DNA of 64,000 nt from Macrocystis pyrifera (GCA_031763025.1 JASSKH010000005.1:9394849-9458848), one strand, 5' to 3'; counted from the stretch's first letter, positions 1 to 11,894 are shown. The notes: generated from the letters alone by a model not told the origin. Made by a program: numbers and translations.

Positions 1-800
1 AGTGGCGTGCGATGAGACCTCCAACGGGTCCAATCGTACCTCTCCCCCTGTTCGTCTAGTCCTCCCAAGCACCAAAGCGATGGCCTACCGCGATCCATGC
101 AGCTATACGCGATACTGTACGAGTACGCTACAGTAAAAACGGTCGGTGATCTGTCATCCGCTGGGGGCGTTGGAAGCGGAGAGCTGTGTCTGCTTCGCCA
201 AAATCGAGCGGAACATCCACCGTGCGCCGTGTCTTCCAATACTCCCGAGGGCTCACCGCTACACGTACCCACGGTTGTGAGCAGTAGCGAAACCTGTACA
301 GCAGCACAACAGTACCAACGTGGCTTGTCCTACGCAACACAAGGATATCCCCCCGCCGTCGCCCGCCGTCAAAGCACGGGCGAACAAGGGCGGGTAGACA
401 CAAGAGTTAAGGAATAAAAATGGAACATTTAATTGCATGCTTGCTATGCACATACCCTCTCTCTCAGTATCTCTCTGTCCTTTTCTTGCACACTCCAGAC
501 GAGCACGACAGGTACACGCACCCTTCCTGGCCGTGCTGGCAGCGGCCACAGCAGCAGTACAAGCACGCCCTTATCGCGCGTGCAAACCCCGCCGTCGTCT
601 CGAGGGCACACCGACATCCCGACAACCGCGAATGAAAATTGTCCACAAACAACACGACAACCCGCCGCCAAAAACACCTCGAAACAGGCGACGTGTTGTG
701 GCGATGGAACAGCGTCTACCCCCCCCACCCCCCCCACAGCAACATCGACACTTTTGGAACTGCCATCGCACCACCACCCACGGCCATTGTTGCGTTTGCA
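1..800. repeat. Copy 1 of the duplicated 3' flank of the RING genes
   Basis: No gene is recognised here. The opening bases (about 8-60) and the stretch around 555-800 resemble 17925-17985 and 18080-18275, which lie in the same position downstream of RING gene B. This shows that the duplication carrying the RING genes extends well past their stop codons. The rest is C/A-rich low-complexity sequence with several overlapping open frames and no convincing protein. Confidence 0.55.
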
Positions 801-1289
801 CGCATCACCAAAACAAAAAAACAAAAAAAAACATACAGCTTCACCATCACGGTGTCGTGTTCTGGTTGGTGAGTCGCCCCTGAGGAAAGGGAGGGGCCGA
901 CGAATCGAAATACATTAGCCAGCCTGGGGGCAGAAGGCGAAACTATTCCAATATCACCACTGCTGTGGCACAGACAGTAATATTGTTCTTAGTTGGAAGC
1001 ACATTATCTGCCTTCCAACAATGTACAGGGCGCATACTTCAGTCCAGCATATCTGATAGAAGTGATAACAATATCCCTTAAGGGAGTAACGCAACGCAAA
1101 CACTCTCAAAACGATAGACCGAAAACCATCACTCTCACCCAACCCATACGCCCTCCCGGCGTGTACGCATTTGAAAGCGCCTCTACTAGTACCAGGACAG
1201 ATGGTTGCAGCAGTAGTAGCAGTAGCAGGAGCAGTCGCAACGACCGTAACCTGCACCCGCTCAAGTCAGTCAGCAAGGGTCAAGTCAAA
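801..1289. other. 3' flank of RING gene A, nothing recognised
   Basis: This stretch holds an A-rich run at about 817-833 and a short AGT/AGC-type repeat near 1205-1230. It should contain the 3' untranslated end of the minus-strand RING gene A, but I see no clear polyadenylation signal. Confidence 0.3.
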
Positions 1290-3212
1290 TCAGTCCACCC
1301 TGTGCTTGCACTGGGGGCATGTGCCGGAGGTATGCAGCCAACGCTTGATGCAGGCCGCGTGGTACAGGTGGAGACACGGTAGGCGCGTCACCACCTCCCC
1401 CACGCCGAATTCATCGAGACAAATGCAGCACTGCCGGGCGTCCTCGTCGTCCGTCATGCGCGATAGCCAGTCCGCGCCCAGCGTCTCCTGCGGCAGTGCC
1501 GTGATCGCCGCCGCCGAAGCCGGCCTTGCACCTCCACCGCCGCCCGCCTGCCCCTCCCCCGGAACTCCCGCCATGCCCTCCACGATCTCCGCCGCCGCCT
1601 CGTTCGAGAGCCCCATCTCTCGCATGTGCTGCGTCAGCAGCATCCATTCGAGGTCGCGCGCCATGCCCCACTGTCTCTCCGGGTTCCCGAGGTTAATCGC
1701 CACGTGGGTCCGCCGCCCACCGGGTTCTCCGGAACGTCTGAGGCCCTCGCGCCTGTCGCGCTCGTCGAGAGCAGCGTTGCCGCCACCACCGCTGCCGCCA
1801 CCGCCGCGGCCTCCTCCTCCTCCTCTGGAATCAGACCTGAACCCGGTGCCGAGCGCGGCACCAGCTACTCCGCCCACGATGGCACCCTGCATAATCGACG
1901 CCAGGACCCGTCCCGGTCGAGTGCCGGGGGTCATCGCCGAAAGCACCCCCGCCCCAAGCGCCCCGAGTGCGGACCCCGCCGCGGCGTCGGATATCGCGCT
2001 TCCACCGTCGTGGCTGTCGTCAATACCACCGTCAACGCCGCCGCCGCCGCTAGCGCCGCCGCTAAGGCCACCTCTGGCGCCGCCGCGGATGGTCACGCCA
2101 CCGCCATCGCCGCGCCGCTCGGAAAACTCGCAGAGCGCGGCCTCGGCAGCGGCTGCCATGCTTCCCGCCGCCCCGGCCGGCCGCCTCCGGCGCAAGCGCT
2201 GAGACTGAGACTGAGACCGGAGGCCATAGTCGCCGGGGCCGTTATCAACGATGAGGGTGTCGTGGTGCGTGCCATCGGGCGGGCGCTCTTCCGGCGGCAT
2301 GCGCGCTCCGCACATGCCACAACGCGACGACCGGCGGTCGTTGAGGAAGGTGCACGCTTGGCACGCCCACTCGGCCTGGCCACCACCGCTGCCACCGACA
2401 CCGCCACCGGTGGCGGCAGCGGCGGAAGCACCGCCTGCTCCCCCGATCCTACCCTCACCGCCACCTCCACCCCTCTCAGCTGCTTCGGGTCCAAGAAAAG
2501 CCGTTACCCTCGTTGGGTTACTGCCACGCGCGGTGCCGGAGCGGCTACTACGCCGTACCGGGGCTCTAACGGCTGCTGGTGCTGGTGCAGTCTCGGTGGC
2601 ACCGCTGACCCGGCCCCCGCCTGCGCCGCCACTAACTCCCGGTAGTGCTTGCGCTGACGGGCCACTCCACCCGCGACGCGGCTCCTCACCGGCGAGAGCC
2701 TCCTCTCCCGGTCGCAGACCCGACGGCCGCTCCTGCCTCCTCCCGCTTGCCCCCTGCCCTCCCACGTCCCTTTCCATCGCCCTTGACTGCGCCTCTATCT
2801 CGCTTTGCCTCATTATATCCTCCATCGATGGCGCCCGTGGCCGCTCGCGTACCCTCTCGTTTCCAGGCACCCTTCCGTTCTCCCTTCTTCTCCGCCCTCT
2901 TTCCCTCGCTAGTCTTCCACACTCGAGCCTCTCTACCACGCCTGGCATGTGAACTTCTCGCCAAGGCGGCTCCGGAGGCGCCATCGGCGCCACCGGCGAC
3001 GGCAGTCGCGCAGGTCGGGAGACCCCCCCAGGAGCGAACACAATCGGGGCAGGGGGCTGCCCCGATTCCGGATCGCCCGGAAGCGATGGTGACGGCGACG
3101 GCGACGGGAAGGGGGGCACGGATGTAGCTAGAGAGGAGGATGGCGGTGTTGGCGACGGTCGGCGGGAACGATCACACCGCGCCCTGTGCACCTGACGGTT
3201 GGCGATGGGTAC
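1290..3212 (-). CDS. RanBP2-type zinc finger plus RING-H2 protein (gene A), last exon
   Basis: Probable E3 ubiquitin ligase. The C-terminus (plus coordinates about 1293-1437) is a RING-H2 finger: CCIC, then CLHLYHAAC, then CPQC, followed by a conserved W in IKRWL and a stop four residues after the last zinc cysteine pair. A RanBP2-type zinc finger (WACQACTFLND, then CGMCGA) lies at about 2313-2382; such fingers often bind ubiquitin or RNA. Between them are Gly/Arg/Ser-rich linkers and a hydrophobic Ala/Gly segment (about 1850-2000) that could be a membrane segment. The open frame continues past 3212, but a CAG acceptor followed by GTACC at 3212-3215 matches the same junction in gene B, so I start the exon there. 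The upstream exon with the start codon was not found. Linker length and the substrate are unknown. Confidence 0.8.
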   Translation of the reverse strand, partial: VPIANRQVHRARCDRSRRPSPTPPSSSLATSVPPFPSPSPSPSLPGDPESGQPPAPIVFAPGGVSRPARLPSPVAPMAPPEPPWREVHMPGVVERLECGRLARERGRRRRENGRVPGNERVRERPRAPSMEDIMRQSEIEAQSRAMERDVGGQGASGRRQERPSGLRPGEEALAGEEPRRGWSGPSAQALPGVSGGAGGGRVSGATETAPAPAAVRAPVRRSSRSGTARGSNPTRVTAFLGPEAAERGGGGGEGRIGGAGGASAAAATGGGVGGSGGGQAEWACQACTFLNDRRSSRCGMCGARMPPEERPPDGTHHDTLIVDNGPGDYGLRSQSQSQRLRRRRPAGAAGSMAAAAEAALCEFSERRGDGGGVTIRGGARGGLSGGASGGGGVDGGIDDSHDGGSAISDAAAGSALGALGAGVLSAMTPGTRPGRVLASIMQGAIVGGVAGAALGTGFRSDSRGGGGGRGGGGSGGGGNAALDERDRREGLRRSGEPGGRRTHVAINLGNPERQWGMARDLEWMLLTQHMREMGLSNEAAAEIVEGMAGVPGEGQAGGGGGARPASAAAITALPQETLGADWLSRMTDDEDARQCCICLDEFGVGEVVTRLPCLHLYHAACIKRWLHTSGTCPQCKHRVD

Positions 3213-3299
3213 CTGTTTATATGTCAACGCATGAATATTGAAGAAAAAAAATGCAACATTAGTTTTTTGGCGGCACAGCACGGCACGGCAAGGCGTGCG

Positions 3300-3475
3300 G
3301 TGCATGACAACGGGAAGGACGGTGGTGGGGGGTTGTTAAGCGGTCGTTGGAACTCCCAGGAGAGGGGGGGTGAGGGGGACGGGGGGGTGGGGAGGGGGGA
3401 GGCGAGGGAGGGGGGGGCAAGGATAGGGGGGGGGGAGGGGGGGGCAGGGGGGAGGAGACAAGGAAGCTAGGGTAG
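3300..3475. repeat. G-rich low-complexity tract
   Basis: Runs of three to nine G broken by single A, T or C give a strongly G-skewed plus strand just upstream of the RING gene A exon. Overlapping frames here are Gly- or Pro-rich artefacts. The tract could fold into G-quadruplexes. Confidence 0.7.
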
Positions 3476-4893
3476 CTCTCGTCAGGATCTCGTCGTAAAA
3501 ACTTATTCCGCGGGAAAAAGCAAGACATGTTTTCAGCACTCATGACAACAACTTAAGATAGATCTTTCTCAAGGGGTGGATTACACTCTTACAGCAACTA
3601 TTAACTTACTACGAAGCTAGTTTTAGGGACAAAAGAAATAATCTACCTGTGGGCAATAAAAAACGGAATTCGTATAAGTTTCTCGACACCAAAGACATCC
3701 ACACGACCGCATGAACAAGGGGAACACACCGGTGAAGAGATGTTTGGCATGCCAGTTGTTGTTCGCGAGATATGATCATTGTTCGTAGTACCTGGGGAGG
3801 CCAGTATTTCACACCCCTGGCAAGGATTTTAGGTTCGTAAAGTAAAATCTACCAGGTACGAAAATCATTTGTATTTAGGCCATATATCGGAATAAACGCC
3901 GAGTAATTCGACACTAGATGTGTTGACATGATCGCATCAACAAGGGGAAGATGTCTATGACATTTGTTTTATTCTGCGAGCCGTCAAAGGCAATCGTAAT
4001 AAACTTCTTCCAAGTACGAGACTCATGTATTGGGTTCTTTGTAAACCCTACTGTAGGGGAATATTTACACTTGACGGATTTTTTTTTTTTCTATTTGATT
4101 TTCGAGAACTGGAAACCGACATTTGGCAGGGTTGTTCACCACAATAATTTGAAAAACTCACGACTGGACCATTTTGAAAAAATAATATTTCGTGCATCGG
4201 GGAGAGTCAAAGTCGCCAAAAAATCCAGAAACACGGAAAATGTTCCTCAAGACCGAAAAAAAGTATTTTTCAAAACAGTCGCGAGTTTTCTCGTATTATT
4301 ATGACGCACAACCCGGTCAAAAAGCGTTTTTCCAACTCTCAAAGAGCAAAATGCAAAGCTGTGAAAGAAAAGAATTATGGCTGTCGCTGGAACCAGCTCG
4401 TGTTCGTAGTGTTAGGAGGAAAATCGTGGTTCGCAGTTCACAGATCGTGGTCCACAGGCAGTTCAGAAAGAAAAAAAAAACGAAAGCGGCGAAGCAGCGT
4501 TGCTGACTCGTTTTGGATAAGGGTTAGGGTCAGGGCTAGCGTTAGGGATTGGGTCTACGCTCGCGCCGTGACCCCCATCATCGGAAGTGATTCCTAGCCC
4601 GCACAATCGTGAGCGCAATCGACAGCCCGACCCCTGGAAGATCTGTCGTTGCTACGTAGGCTCTGTGCATGTCTTGCTGTTTCCTTGGTTCAACTGTTGG
4701 ACTACTCACTATTTCTCCATTGCTTTGCCGGGCACAAGGGTCGGAACGCGTGGACGGGCGGAGGGAGGAACATGAAATGAGGGCGAAAATGTCAAAAGGA
4801 TCACTGCATGGCGCTGCTGCGCGGGCTGCGGGCTGCATGGGTTCGCCGAGAAGGGTTGCTTGATTGCTCGGTGCGAGGTACTTACCAGGGATA
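3476..4893. other. AT-rich spacer without a recognised gene
   Basis: Base composition drops sharply in GC compared with the RING exon, with A/T runs at 4078-4092 and 4256-4275. Several frames are open for 60-120 codons but show no domain. A short telomere-like stretch at 4518-4550 is listed separately. Confidence 0.4.
4518..4550 (+). repeat. Short degenerate telomere-like repeats
   Basis: The bases contain GGGTTAGGG, then GTTAGGGATTGGG, which are variants of the TTAGGG telomere unit. A second patch lies at 31790-31816. Both are far too short and degenerate to be a telomere and look like interstitial traces. Confidence 0.35.
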
Positions 4894-4995
4894 TGCACGG
4901 GTCGGGCCAAACCTCGCAGGTCAGGTCAGGCCTGTTTGGGTCAGGGTGACCAGAACCGACCCGTGGGGTTTAGAAACCTCCTGACCCGATCCGCT
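4894..4995. repeat. GGGTC/GACCC inverted pentamer repeat, degenerate copy
   Basis: A GGGTC-rich half (about 4908-4955) is followed by a GACCC-rich half (about 4955-4990). The same arrangement is much longer at 10680-11045 and 62130-62395, so this looks like a small copy of a dispersed palindromic family. Confidence 0.5.
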
Positions 4996-5052
4996 TTCAG
5001 AGTCCTGGTATTCGTTACCATGTAGGTATGTATTTACAAGGCGCTTCGCTCC

Positions 5053-5074
5053 GCGGGCGGCCTACGCCGCCCGC
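5053..5074. other. Perfect GC-rich hairpin
   Basis: GCGGGCGGC (5053-5061) pairs exactly with GCCGCCCGC (5066-5074) across a four-base CTAC loop. It is flanked by CGCTTCGCT and TACGCTCGCTC. A related unit with a degenerate stem lies at 5239-5275. No adjoining gene explains it. Confidence 0.55.
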
Positions 5075-5085
5075 TACGCTCGCTC

Positions 5086-7397
5086 AGGAAGGAAACATCA
5101 AATTATGCGAAGCGGACAGAGGTCCATGATTGAATATTGTTTTTTTTAAGGCCCCTGTAGTTCGCTGCGAACTGGCGACTTGATAATGCCAAGAGCCCCG
5201 CCGCCATGCTTCAGGAGAAAACAGCTCGGACGCCACATATGCTTCGCGTCGCGGGCGGTTTTGCGCTACGCTCGCTCACACGTCGTACATACGTACATAC
5301 CCCAGGTATGGTACTTATTTTCTTCTTTCGATATGCTCTGTGTCTGTGTACTCGTCGTATGTACGAAAGATAAAGCACAGAACGGCACAGCAACTAGACA
5401 GCAACACAGCAAAAACAATGAAAATGAAACCGAAAATTTCTAAAAGAAATAAAATCCCCGTCCCCTTTCGTGTAATAATTTACTACCTGAGTGGAACACC
5501 TTACACCAGTCAAAAAAAGAAAAAAGTGAAAAAAAGAAAAAATCTTACAGCAGAGCTTCTCTCTCAGCCTCGTACGCCGCCCGCCCCTCTCGCGACCATC
5601 TCGCCACCGATTCAGTCCGGGTAAAGCTTCCCTCCCTCTCTTCCACAGTGAGCCCCGTCGCCCGCCTCGCGTGAAGCCCGGTGCTCACCGTGGATCTCGA
5701 CGCAAGCTCGACAATGTTGGTGCTCATTCGGGGTACCTCCCTCTTGTGGCTCTCAGCCCGGTTGCAAAAATAAGCACCGCTTGAGTATTATCTTACAATC
5801 CCGAACGACCCTTAAATACTCGTACGTACTCTATCCAAAATCACAAATGGAGGCCAGACACAGAGCTTATTGATGCATCCCTCGTGTCTCGAGGCACACG
5901 CGACGCCTAGGCACGAAAGCGGCGACCGCGCTCCTTGCAACTCCCCCTCTACTCGCCAGCATCCGCTGACACCCGCGACGGTGCCGGGTTCGCCCGCGCA
6001 ACCGTGCTCGGAGTACACGCACGCACACGAAACGAAAGAAGAAAAAAGCAAAGAAGGACTGAAAGTACGACGAGAAATGGAGAAAACAAAGACTCGCTGG
6101 AACGGTCCGGCAAGTAATAAACGGAGGCGATTCCCAAGTGGGAGCTCTGAGAGGCCAGGGATGTACCAACCGAGCACGCTCAGAGATTGAGATCTAAGTA
6201 AGTATATCTACATTGACATTAGTACGAAGTATCGTTTTTCGCGTCTCTTTCTACCAAGCGACGTTGGACCTGATTTGTGACCACCGGGGCACCGGCAAAT
6301 ACAGAGTTCAGGGGAATGAGCTCGTCTTAATAGTTGAAGCTTTAAAGCCACGGCGGAACCCTCAGGAAGCTGTTGTCGAGTAATCGCGCGTTCGTAGGCG
6401 TTCCGCTAAAACATACAAACGATTTGGAGATACAGTAAAGGGATTCGCAAATGAGACCCATGTTTTCTAAATATAAAAAATCTGTACTTTTTAGTAGCCC
6501 CTTCTTAGCCCTCTTTTGGGCCCAATAACTATCTACTGACTGTACCTCTCACGGGAACGTAATTTTTGTTCTTTCGCATTTTTTTTGGGCACGTCAGCTT
6601 ACTACTCTGTAGTCCGAACGATCCGCCAAGCAGACCAATTTTTTGGTCAAGCCGTTTTTTCGTTGGTGATGTAACCATGGCACTAGCCGCTATTAATAGG
6701 CTCCGAACCATAACAATAAGTTTAGCGATATTGCGAGTATTGTTATAGCTGCTGGCCCGCAACTCCGGCTTCACGAAAATACCTCGTGATTCGTTTCTGG
6801 CTGCCTACGACTGCTGTCTGGCGCACCCGACGCCCTTACACACCAGCGTGCCTCAATTTCGCGGGCTGTGGTTGCTTGTGAGGGGCTGTATGAAGCTGTC
6901 CGCAAGTACGGTGCAAACGTTCAGTTGGGGGCTGTATTTGTCTACTAATAGTTTTGCGTTTTCCGAATCTCGATCAATTTCGACCACTGCTGCGGCACCA
7001 TAAAGTTGAGGTGTAGGCCTCTTGTTGAGAAAGCGCAGACGGTCAACCAGGAGAAAATCTCCCGAGCTGCTGTAGGTCTGAAAATGGAACGCTAAGCGGC
7101 CACACCCGTTCTCTGCCAAGCCACGAACCAGCCGAAGGTTCAAATGCGACAAAATAGCGGCGCGATTGACTGCACCGAAAAAACTAGAGTGACCCGGGAA
7201 CCCGGGGATGGGTTATCCCTCGGGCCTTAATATCTCCATGACAAGTAACATGAGAACGTTATCATCATCATCGTGCATAAAACCTACCAGTACCAGGCCT
7301 TTGATACTGGTACTCAGACGTATGTTTAGCCGCACGGAACGTTCCAGACGTGCTGCAGCCCGAGCGATGGCCACTTAATTCTGTAAGAAAAATGCCT
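5086..7397. other. Spacer with no recognised gene
   Basis: Frames open for 60-120 codons occur at 5812-6190 and 6853-7152 on the minus strand and 5870-6190 on the plus strand. None shows a domain, signal or convincing splice pattern. I see no repeat family of the kind that fills later parts of the window. Confidence 0.35.
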
Positions 7398-7620
7398 CGG
7401 GATCCCCCCGCCTTCTCGAGGAGCGAAAAACCTGCCCCCGTGAGGGCGCCTTTCCACGCCCCACGTTCACCGAATTGGGCGGCGGCGCCCCTTCTTTCGT
7501 CGGGGACACCGAGGGCTGCTGCCGGGGGGGCGTTGCGCTGCCGTGAGTCCGCGGGCCACGGGCGGTCCGGTGGCGCTCGGCAGAGCCGGCGCCCCGCGGG
7601 GCATGCTAAAGCCGAATAAT
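7398..7620. other. GC-rich island in AT-rich surroundings
   Basis: A block of clearly higher GC content sits between AT-rich flanks. The plus strand is open from 7350 to 7619 with an Ala/Arg/Pro-rich translation, but no family is recognisable. It could be a promoter-type island or an inserted fragment. A similar GC-rich patch lies at 51615-51765. Confidence 0.35.
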
Positions 7621-8784
7621 TTGAAGGTCCAAAACGACACTGCTAATAATATAAACTAGACTATTAATAGACTAAAACTAATAATGTAAAACTAGAGCAA
7701 TACTGCTGTGCGTGTGGGTTCCTGCGGGTCCTCCCCACATACGTAGGACTACTATAAACACGTAAGTGTATTACACATAAATAATAAGGACACGCGTGCG
7801 GGTATACACATACAGTACAAGTAAACAGGTGGCGGCACATGACAGGTCGAACCATGATGGATAACAGGTGCGTACGAATATGAATCAGTATGAACGCTGG
7901 TATATACCTGGTACTCGTACTCGTACCTTTTACCGGTACTCAGTAACGGGTACCATACTGCTGCCTGTCGGGTAGAGAAGTCTATGACATACATACCAGG
8001 ACTCGATAACAAGTACGAGTATTAATATTAATATTAATAATAGGAACCAGGTACCTGGTACCTGGTGCTTTTGTTTCCTGTTTAGTGTCGATGTGTACGA
8101 GTACGACGGCAGCCCTCCCAGTGGTACCCGCGAGGGTACGTACACAGCCGGTCTAAATACGGGGTACCGATTGGTCCTAGCAGCCTAGAGCAGGATTCCA
8201 CGGTGTACCGGTACGAAGACTACAGGCACTGGTGCAGCAGTACACCTGTACTATTAATACGAGTATATCTGGTCTGCGGACTGGGCCCACAGAACGTTAC
8301 CACAGGTACGTTCGGTGCTCGTGGTATTCCTTGTGAAGGAGCTGTCGGAGCATGTGGCACTGCTGGTACATACCAGGCAGCAGTGATATCATTTTTCTAA
8401 AGCAGAGGCGGAAATGCGACGAAAATACAAGTAAACAAGACATAAACACGAAAAAAGTACCACAGCAGTAGCCACAGCAGCATCAACCAAGTGATATCTA
8501 CAAACTGGGTCAGGGGATGATGCTGGTACCTACAGAGTGCCGAAACTACTGCTGCAAACGAGCGGTTGGAGGAGAGCACACTTCTCAAGCTTTCGGTCGC
8601 GGTCCTTGTACCTGACTGGGTCACAAGTCACAAGAAAGAGTTCCATGCACCTGGAATATATGCTCGTACTCGTAGGGAGGAAGGAGATTGTTGCTTGTTT
8701 GGTTGTACCCTTCGTGCAAGTTGCAGTTCAAATTTATGAGTCTACGTACCTAGAGTAGCAAATGAGCCAAAGAGCCAGCAACAG
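7621..8784. other. AT-rich spacer with TTAATA and GGTACC motifs
   Basis: A short TTAATA-type repeat lies at 8023-8043 and is followed by stacked copies of the GGTACC palindrome in ACCAGGTACCTGG context (8045-8070). No coding exon is recognisable. Confidence 0.4.
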
Positions 8785-9245
8785 CAGCTCTCACCTGATG
8801 TCCACACCGATCACACGTCCACTCCATCGGTTCCATTTCCATGGGGAGTCGATCCCACTAAACTACCACCTCTGTAACAGCTAGGACAGGGTAGAAGGCG
8901 GAAGGTCGTGCGGAGAACTGAGAATTTTAGTTTTAGATTTCTGGGAAGAACGGGCGGAACGACGTCATCAAACACGAAAAGACGTCGCGATATTTTTCTG
9001 TGACTTTCTGTGGCGTTATTTTAGCGAGCGCGATCTAGAACAACTGAAAAAAAACAAAAAAACAAAAAAAAAAAAACGGTTTCTGTTTCTTGCTGTCTGC
9101 TGTGCTGGCGTCGTTGTCGCGTGTTGTCACGGTGTCAGCATGTCACCATGATGGGGGTCGACCTTTCATGGACTTGTAGCCGTGGCTGCCTGTTGTTCCT
9201 GTGACTTCGTGTCGGCCTTTATCAGCACCTGCAAAGCCCTCATAA
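8785..9245 (+). pseudogene. Relic of ABC1-kinase exon 1 and its 5' flank
   Basis: This stretch parallels 24025-24480, the 5' flank and first exon of the ABC1-family kinase, at a constant offset of about 15.2 kb. Shared landmarks are the CTCACCTG motif with CCACACCGATCACACGT, the sequence GACTTTCTGTGGCGTTAT, the paired start ATGATGGG (9147 versus 24377), and GTGGCTGCCTG. In the relic the frame is broken soon after the ATG, with a TGA following the region that encodes the hydrophobic presequence in the other copy. No continuation into a kinase domain follows. I read it as the decayed 5' end of a duplicated gene. Any promoter activity is unknown. Confidence 0.7.
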
Positions 9246-9407
9246 AACACTGCTCATCATACATACGCGCATCAACCACAGAAATAATCAATGAATTAAT
9301 AAGATAAAAGGAACCAGAACGAAAACAGTTGCAGTATATCGTACTCGTAACACTCTCTCTGTCTCGTATCAACATGTTTTTTTATATAATATAAATTTTG
9401 AAATACG

Positions 9408-9500
9408 TCAGCTAGCTGTGATGAGTTCGACTGATTAAATAGTTGATACTCAACTTTGCAAGCTGCGTAATACGCCTCGTATATATTCCATTTTTACCGA
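9408..9500 (+). repeat. Direct repeat, left copy
   Basis: It resembles 10251-10345: both contain GCTGTGA, GAGTTC, GATACTCA and CTTTGCAAGCTGCGT in the same order. The spacing is about 845 bp. Identity is moderate, so the repeat is old. Its nature is unknown. Confidence 0.5.
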
Positions 9501-10124
9501 ATTTAAGTACCTAAACCTGGTATTATTGTGATAGTGATAATAGACCGAGACCGAACGCGCGTATTCTATGTGTGATTCCTTGTCAAATTTGAGATATATA
9601 GGCCAGCGGCTCCCCTGGATGCTGCCCGGGTCAACAGGACAATTTTAAACAATCATTCTGCGCACTGATACTATATAACCCGAACAAGGGATATTGCTTT
9701 GGACGCCTCGGAAAGGAAGGCAGCGATCTAATTGATCAGTTGGCGACAAGCATAGTTGGAGGGACGGACGGATCGTCCCGAGCGCAGAAGGGCGTCTGCA
9801 AAGAACGCCTCTTCCAGATCATCTCCGTGACTACACAGGTCGCAAATTCACGTAGAGTACATAGATATAAACTTGCCCTGAGGGACCGCCAGGCCGCTCA
9901 CTAGGGGAAGGGAGGAAGAAGCCGGAGGAATGCAGCCAATGACATAGGGATGGAACGTCGATGAGGAATAGAATATATTGTACTGGTAGCTAAAATGAAA
10001 TGTTGTGGGGAATGGGAATTTGGAAACGACAGGAAGAGAAGTGTATGAGGGATACTACTGATTTAAGGAAGGATATTTGGTATATATATAGGAACGGCAT
10101 ATACGCTATTTTGTCAGAAGGCAA

Positions 10125-10125
<1 letters not shown>
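9501..10125. other. AT-rich spacer, nothing recognised
   Basis: This lies within the footprint of the duplicated kinase gene (roughly its first introns), but no exon relic is visible. Confidence 0.3.

Positions 10126-10166
<41 letters not shown>
10126..10166 (+). repeat. AAT trinucleotide microsatellite
   Basis: About thirteen uninterrupted AAT units. The Asn or Leu runs in overlapping frames are artefacts of this repeat. Confidence 0.9.
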
Positions 10167-10169
<3 letters not shown>

Positions 10170-10250
10170 TGATGTTGCAACATGTTGAAACCTTTCATTT
10201 TTCACAAATATTTATATAGATACTGATTAAAAAACTAAGAAAGCACGACG

Positions 10251-10345
10251 TCATGACTCAGCTGTGAGTTCAACCGATCGGCAGAGATCGGCCGATACTC
10301 AGCTTTGCAAGCTGCGTGACCGTTCGCGCGTTTTCCATTATTATT
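10251..10345 (+). repeat. Direct repeat, right copy
   Basis: Partner of 9408-9500, sharing the CTTTGCAAGCTGCGT core. It is followed by AT-rich sequence with no gene. Confidence 0.5.
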
Positions 10346-10679
10346 TATTTCCCTCGCGATTGAATCTAGAACAACAACACTACATATACACATTGTCGGA
10401 TGGCAAGCAGAATAATAAATAGTATTAATAGTATTTTGAGTATACTCTACTCGACGATCGTATTGAGCTTAATATATAATGAGTTTGTAGCAGCTCGTGT
10501 TAATGGTACCCCGAGGGAGAGTTATTGAGTACTGTGATTTGAGTCGAGTATTGGGCGTTGAGAGTTGTGCATACATTACCTTGTGATACCTCGGTACCTG
10601 GTACAAAATTTACTGAGCTGCGATTTGTTATGTAGTACTGCTTTGATTGTGAGGCTGAAAGCTAGGTAATTAAGAGGGA

Positions 10680-11045
10680 TTTTCGCGGGTCAGGTCAAAC
10701 CTCACGGATCAGGTCAAACCTCACGGGTCGGGTCGGGTCGGGTCGGATCGGGTCGGGTCAGCTGACCCGACCCGACCCGTGAAAACTTTGAGGTTTGTTG
10801 ACTTGACCCGACCCGACCCGCGAATTATTTTTGAGACCCTCTTGACCCGACCCGACCCCACCGGCGGGATTTAAAAAACTCCTCTGACCCGACCCGACCC
10901 GACCCGACCCAACCCGCCACCTTCCGATTGACCCGTGAGACACGGGTTTTATGCGGATCGGGTCACCATGACCCTCGAAACCATTTATCTTGACCCGTGG
11001 GTTCGACCCGCGGATGCAGCCCGTGGGTCGACCCTTCAAAACAAT
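10680..11045. repeat. GGGTC/GACCC inverted pentamer array
   Basis: GGGTC units on the left (about 10686-10765) turn into GACCC units on the right (about 10764-10910), so the array is palindromic as a whole. Degenerate GACCC/GGGTC units continue to about 11035. Open frames with Gly-Ser-Gly or Arg-Val repeats come only from this array. Confidence 0.8.
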
Positions 11046-11188
11046 CAAATACTAATTTTTGTGCCCCGCAGCGATATGTGGCCCCTGGCTGTAGTGGGTA
11101 TAATATATATATGGATGCGGGCATGCGTATATGAATTTGGTGATGTTTTAATGTTTGAATATTATACCAAAGGAGTCGAGATATCGCC

Positions 11189-11806
11189 TTGTGTTCTTTG
11201 GCTTTCTATTCGATGCGTAGGGGTTACGATATTTCCTTTGCCATGGGTTCGCACGTCGTGAGGCTCCCAGCGTCTAAGGGTTTGATCTTCAACTTTCAGT
11301 TTGGCAAGACGCTGCGGTCCTCTAGTGAGGCAGTGGTAGTGTTAGCGGACCGGGACTGCCCGGCGATTTGCGCCTTTCGGGTGGTTACGGCGTTACGGCG
11401 TACATCTCGGCCGCACAGCGGATTATGTGGGACTTAAGCACTGGGCACCTCTTCCCCGTTGCTACGGCAGAAGGTGGCCGGGACCGTATCTCTATCCGCG
11501 GCCCGTATGACGGCGAACCTGCAAAGCTATCTGCGAATGGCAGACCTGCCGAACCACGTCACGATGCACTCCTTTCGAGTGGGAGGCTCGCTCAGCAAAT
11601 CCCTCGCCGGGACGGCTGTGGACGAGATCATGAAAATTAGGGGCTGGAAGACAGAGTCATTTGCGGAGTGCTACATCGGGGCTACCTCGAGCGGACAAGT
11701 GCGGGGTAGCAAGAAGAAACGTGGCCAGAGCTACGCGGACGCTAGCGAGCTACCGTTGTCGCCGGAGTTCAGAAAGGACTTTGCGACGTGTGCGGGTAAG
11801 GACTGA
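11189..11806 (+). pseudogene. Broken tyrosine recombinase of a Crypton/DIRS-like element
   Basis: The stretch encodes a tyrosine-recombinase catalytic domain in pieces. An early Arg lies in MRRGYD (about 11207). Then comes a CPAICAF segment (11357-11380), then in another frame AAQRIMWDLSTGHLFP (about 11410-11460), then back in the first frame SFRVGG with the H-x-x-R motif (HSFR, about 11570), GWKTESF, and CYIG carrying the likely nucleophilic Tyr (about 11671). The tail is basic (KKKRG) and ends with a stop at 11804-11806. At least two frame changes, near 11390 and 11462, mean it cannot be translated as it stands. Such enzymes move Crypton and DIRS elements by site-specific recombination. No reverse transcriptase is visible nearby, which favours Crypton-like or a fragment. 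Confidence 0.75.
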
Positions 11807-11894
11807 GTTCAGGGGATAAAAGTTTGGGTGAGACAGTTCTGCCCCGGCCCAGCGGTCAACAAAACAAAGGCAATCCGAAAGGAGGCGTAACGAA

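Noticed and set aside
1171-2952. Several long Pro/Ala/Ser-rich frames opposite the RING gene A
   Set aside because: They are antisense shadows of a GC-rich coding exon whose zinc-binding motifs are all on the other strand.
4518-4550. Telomere or chromosome-end signal
   Set aside because: Only a few degenerate TTAGGG-like units, surrounded by ordinary sequence on both sides.
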